Assembly: GCA_027314685.1 (NCBI GenBank)
Contig: DAHVAI010000473.1
Coordinates: forward strand, 1-14,573
Length of the DNA: 14,573 bases
Direction of reading: 5' to 3'
Source of the DNA: Nitrososphaerota archaeon
Lineage (GTDB): Archaea > Thermoproteota > Nitrososphaeria > Nitrososphaerales > CADDZS01
In this document: positions 13,771-14,573 of the stretch, in pieces
Position numbering within the stretch: position 1 is the stretch's first letter
Layout: every line of letters begins with the position of its first letter
Translations under genes and position numbers: made by a program
Notes under the pieces: model-generated
What the model saw: the letters and a program-made list of their open reading frames with translations, nothing else
The model's database searches: none
What the model was told of the DNA's origin: nothing

Positions 13771-14573
13771 GTGAACAAGACCGACAAGATCTGGATGGAC
13801 GGACGTCTAGTCCCTTGGGAGAATGCGACAGTTCACGTAATGACCCACTCACTGCATTATGGTAGTGCAATATTCGAGGGAGCTCGTTGTTATAACACCG
13901 TATCGGGTAGCAGGATCTTTCGACTCAACGAGCATGTCGGGCGCTTTTACAACAGCGCGAAGATTTACGGAATGGTGATACCTTACGCGCCTGATGAAAT
14001 TGCAGACGCGATAAAGATGACAATCAAGGAAAATCACGTCAGTGAATGCTACATACGCCCGATCGCGTTTTATGGATGGGACGAAGCAGGCATAAACCCA
14101 AAAGACAACAAGGTGCATGTAGCGATTGCCGTGTGGCCATGGGCTGCCTACATGGGCGAGGAAGGTTTGAAGAATGGCGTTACTACTCAAGTATCTACTT
14201 GGGCGAGGATCGACAATAGGTCCATGCCCTCAAGGGCAAAGATAGCAGCAAACTACGCGAACAGTATACTTGCAAAGACAGAGGCGCAGAGATTAGGCTT
14301 TAGCGAGGCAATCTTGCTCAATGTCGATGGCATGGTGACTGAGGGTTCCGGAGAAAACATCTTCATGGTAAGTGATGGAAAAATTACAACGCCTCCGATA
14401 AGTGCTGGAGCTCTACCAGGGATCACCAGAGACTCGATCATTGAGATTACGAGAAAACTGGGCTACGAAGTTGAGGAAAGTAACTTCACTCGCAGCGACC
14501 TGGTACTTGCTGACGAAGCATTCTTCACGGGGACTGCTGCCGAGGTTACACCTATCCGAGAGATCGACGGACG
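13771..14573 (+). CDS. ilvE: Branched-chain amino acid aminotransferase, 3' end outside window
   Basis: PLP-dependent class IV aminotransferase, catalysing the last step in valine, leucine and isoleucine synthesis with glutamate as amino donor. Hand translation gives 267 codons of an expected 300 or so. Family marks are KIWMDGRLVPWENA (6-19), HYGSAIFEG (29-37), YIRPIAFYGW (94-103), AKIAANYANS with PLP-binding Lys157, EGSGENIF (191-198) and FFTGTAAEVTPI (251-262). The start is GTG 13771: the next ATG (13795) would cut into the conserved first strand. It follows hef by 56 bases on the same strand but has its own TATA-like box. IlvE is preferred over D-amino-acid aminotransferase or aminodeoxychorismate lyase because of the HYG and EGSGENIF context and overall similarity. 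Confidence 0.92.
   Translation, partial: MNKTDKIWMDGRLVPWENATVHVMTHSLHYGSAIFEGARCYNTVSGSRIFRLNEHVGRFYNSAKIYGMVIPYAPDEIADAIKMTIKENHVSECYIRPIAFYGWDEAGINPKDNKVHVAIAVWPWAAYMGEEGLKNGVTTQVSTWARIDNRSMPSRAKIAANYANSILAKTEAQRLGFSEAILLNVDGMVTEGSGENIFMVSDGKITTPPISAGALPGITRDSIIEITRKLGYEVEESNFTRSDLVLADEAFFTGTAAEVTPIREIDG

Noticed and set aside
1..14573. Mobile elements, CRISPR arrays, tRNA or rRNA genes
   Set aside because: No transposase or integrase, no regularly spaced repeats and no tRNA-like cloverleaf were seen in the short intergenic gaps.

Overview
The window reads as a densely packed archaeal chromosome segment, most likely from a Nitrososphaeria/Thaumarchaeota-type organism. The signs are an ER-type (Ser/His) signal peptidase, a full Hef-type helicase-nuclease, an archaeal-style RNase J, a ComA-like protein, a small archaeal modifier-like MoaD protein, and AT-rich TATA-like boxes placed about 25-35 bp before many start codons. 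The lineage is inferred from gene content; no rRNA or other decisive marker is present. No insertion sequence, tRNA, rRNA, CRISPR array or prophage is visible, and no gene-free stretch exceeds about 220 bases.

Layout. (1) 1-1241, minus: glutamate dehydrogenase, cut by the left edge, divergent from (2) a signal peptidase (plus, 1349-1996). (3) A minus-strand pair, a ComA-like protein with an added winged-helix domain (3756-2782) followed by a NucS-like nuclease (2746-1991); the latter's stop overlaps the signal peptidase stop. (4) Divergent from it, an RNase J-like beta-CASP nuclease (3915-5324). (5) Small genes: a 104-aa unknown (minus), an 85-aa putative zinc-binding protein (plus), a membrane-anchored cyclophilin (minus) and an 82-aa unknown (plus). 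(6) A plus-strand group: a MoaD/SAMP-like protein ending in Gly-Gly, overlapping by a few bases a seven-Asp-box beta-propeller gene, followed by a DinB-fold protein. (7) A minus-strand run read thymidylate kinase, Lrp/AsnC regulator, polytopic membrane protein with CC and CxxC motifs. (8) Divergent from it, the Hef helicase-nuclease (plus), then a branched-chain aminotransferase (plus) cut by the right edge.

How the genes fit together. Most are housekeeping functions in nitrogen and amino-acid metabolism (glutamate dehydrogenase, IlvE), nucleotide supply (Tmk), fork and mismatch-type DNA repair (Hef, NucS-like), RNA decay (RNase J-like) and protein export and folding outside the membrane (signal peptidase, cyclophilin). 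The Lrp regulator is probably co-transcribed with thymidylate kinase and the membrane protein. The least ordinary elements are the ComA-winged-helix fusion next to a NucS-like protein with an altered catalytic motif, the overlapping MoaD-propeller pair, and two inverted repeats at small-gene promoters, one centred on a TATA box. Translation appears often to start at TTG or GTG on leaderless or nearly leaderless transcripts, while at least one operon-internal gene (lrp) has a clear Shine-Dalgarno sequence.
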